NCBI GenBank assembly: GCA_949752795.1
Contig: OX457061.1
Span: 6,445,239-6,509,238 of the forward strand
Source: Hyperoodon ampullatus
Lineage: Eukaryota > Chordata > Mammalia > Artiodactyla > Ziphiidae
DNA length: 64,000 nucleotides
Reading direction: 5' to 3'
Shown piece after piece: positions 62,216 through 64,000 of this stretch. The notes under the pieces were generated by a model. The model made no database searches. It saw only the letters and a list, made by a program, of their open reading frames with translations, and had not been told where the DNA came from. Each line of letters opens with the position of its first letter. The stretch's first letter is position 1. Position numbers and translations under genes: made by a program.

Positions 62216-64000
62216 TTCGTTTTCTTCCTAATACTTAGTGACTGTTTGGTGAATTTTCCCATGTGCTCCCTACATACTTCTTGAATGCCATTTTGGTGAC
62301 AAACACTTTAAAGTCGGGTTTTATCTGTCGCTGTGCTTTGGAATAATAACATGCTAGACAAATGTGGATGAGAGGCAGTGCCTAATCTCAGCTTTCTGAT
62401 AATGCTGCAGCTGGCTAGTGCGGTGCTGGGACGAAAAAGGAAAAGGTTATCAAAATGAATGGAATGTGAACTAATATTTCCGAACAGAGAGAACAGTGTT
62501 TTCTAAATGCATGCATTAAACTGAGTTCATCCATGTCAGGCAATGAATAATTCCCTTTCTCTAATTCGCCCTTGCCTTGTGACTGTTGGCTCTTACATAA
62601 TTTCTAAGTGCAAAATAGGATATTGTTTAACAGAAACTGCAGTTCCTGGTTACAAGTAGCTGCAGAAGTTGTTAGTGAGCTCAAGTTATGGTTTTTAAAC
62701 TCTGGCATCAATTTCTCCTTTTCTTACAGGTCTAGTTTCATTTAACTTGAGTGATTCTTGGACTGCTAACGTCTTCATTTTCTGGGCAGTTGTTTGCCAT
62801 CAAACAGTTAACTTGGATTCGTAATTCAAATTCATTGCAGTTCTGAGTGTTGACTAACCAGAAGAATTCTCTATACAATGTGAGAAGTTGCCCTATTTGG
62901 CCTAATCATGAGTTTTACTGTATAACCCGATTTAAGGAAATGTTTTAAAAGTTAAATTAACTTAAAATGCTGACCATGAACCCTTAGAACAGTGTATTCA
63001 TTTCTTAGGGAGTTTGCATTCCATTTTTGTGTGATATTACAGCTTCCAAACATATTTGGCTTTGAACATTGTTAGCTTTTAAATTCTACATAGATGCCCC
63101 TATCATGAAGTAGAATAGGACATTCTGAGTCATTTATGAATTAAGGTAGAATTCTAAGAAGTATGTGATAAAACTTCACATTTCTAATGACAATAAAATA
63201 TGCATGCACTCTTTTTATGTGTCATATATTACATAAAAGGATCTTTTAAAGAGAAAAATACAATTTTAGTAAGGAATCTATGTCCGTGTTAAGCAAGAAT
63301 GAAGGAATTTACTTGGAATGATTATCAGTTTGATAATTATCTTGATAAAACAAATGAAATTTACTAATTTGGGAGGCTGTCCTCACTTGGAATCAGGGAT
63401 GCCTGCTCTGTGAAGCACGGGCAGGACAAAGTTGGTTCTGTTCTAACTGAAGCCAGCTGAGTAGCAGAGTGTTAAATTTTTTTACCATTTGGGGAAACAT
63501 TCTCTAGCAAGATGACTACTTTAGTTATTGTACGTATAAGGAATTGTACTATTAAATTATTTTCTCTGCCCTTGCTGTAACCACTAGGTTGACATCTATA
63601 TTAAACATGTTAATATCTTTGGGGCTTTCCCCAAATTTGCTTCATATCAAATGTCTGACTGGTTATCTGAAGGAATTGTTCACTGTAACAATTTAGAAAA
63701 CAATTTTTTTTTCAAAAGAGGAAGTGGTTTGTATGAATGCAGGAAATACATTTCTCAACGGCAGCTTGATCTTTTAGTTTAAAATTGTTTTCGTTTGCAA
63801 CAAGAGAAAAATGTATAGAATAATGGATATCGTTGCTGCGACTATTCTTTAAAAGTGGATAGTGTTCAAATCAAAGATTCTAGAAAAGTCATCTTTGTTA
63901 TCCTCTTGTTTATATATGTCCTGTAAGCAGTCATATCTGTAGAGTTTATGTTTTGTTTCTTTTGCTTCTCAGTGTGCCTGTATTAAGTGAACATCCTGAA

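Overview
This window is mammalian nuclear DNA, almost certainly from a cetacean. About 39 copies of CHR-type tRNA-derived SINEs are present, with the signature GGGCTTCCCTGGTGGCGCAG start, Pol III A and B boxes and A-rich tails. They sit among artiodactyl-type L1 fragments and old mammalian repeats (L2, MIR, hAT-Charlie, Tigger/MER2). Many CHR copies are the short, about 200-bp form with an internal deletion, and many still have clean target-site duplications (TSDs). From memory, deleted CHR-2 subfamilies are a cetacean hallmark, so whale or dolphin (perhaps a toothed whale) is the best guess. There are no bacterial-style genes.

The only protein-coding gene I can support is FNBP1 (formin-binding protein 1, FBP17), on the + strand. 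Five internal coding exons are visible: 17478-17593, 33880-33936, 34617-34764, 49617-49679 and 50111-50215. All have AG/GT borders and compatible phases. They join into one open frame of 163 codons, residues 9 to 171 in human numbering, which is the first half or so of the F-BAR domain. The start-codon exon lies before the window and the rest of the F-BAR domain, the HR1/CDC42-binding region and the SH3 domain lie beyond it.

Layout: 1-17477 is the 3' part of intron 1 (many SINEs, a fossil hAT-Charlie transposon, L2). 17594-33879 is intron 2 (a 2.6-kb L1 with a decayed ORF2, a 30-bp minisatellite, a 2-kb L2, MER2, a solo ERV1-type LTR). 33937-34616 is short intron 3. 34765-49616 is intron 4 (L2, L1). 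49680-50110 is intron 5. 50216-64000 is the 5' part of intron 6 (old L1/HAL1 sequence invaded by a SINE stack).

The unusual material is in the transposon archaeology. At several places SINEs inserted one after another into the same 10-17 bp target (1.2, 24.7, 31.2 and 53.2-54.1 kb). Several SINEs carry non-SINE 3' extensions inside their TSDs, which looks like 3' transduction. A tiny L1 insertion starts with a 42-bp hairpin. SINE orientation is strongly skewed, with 31 antisense and 8 sense to FNBP1. I did not find a new gene system.
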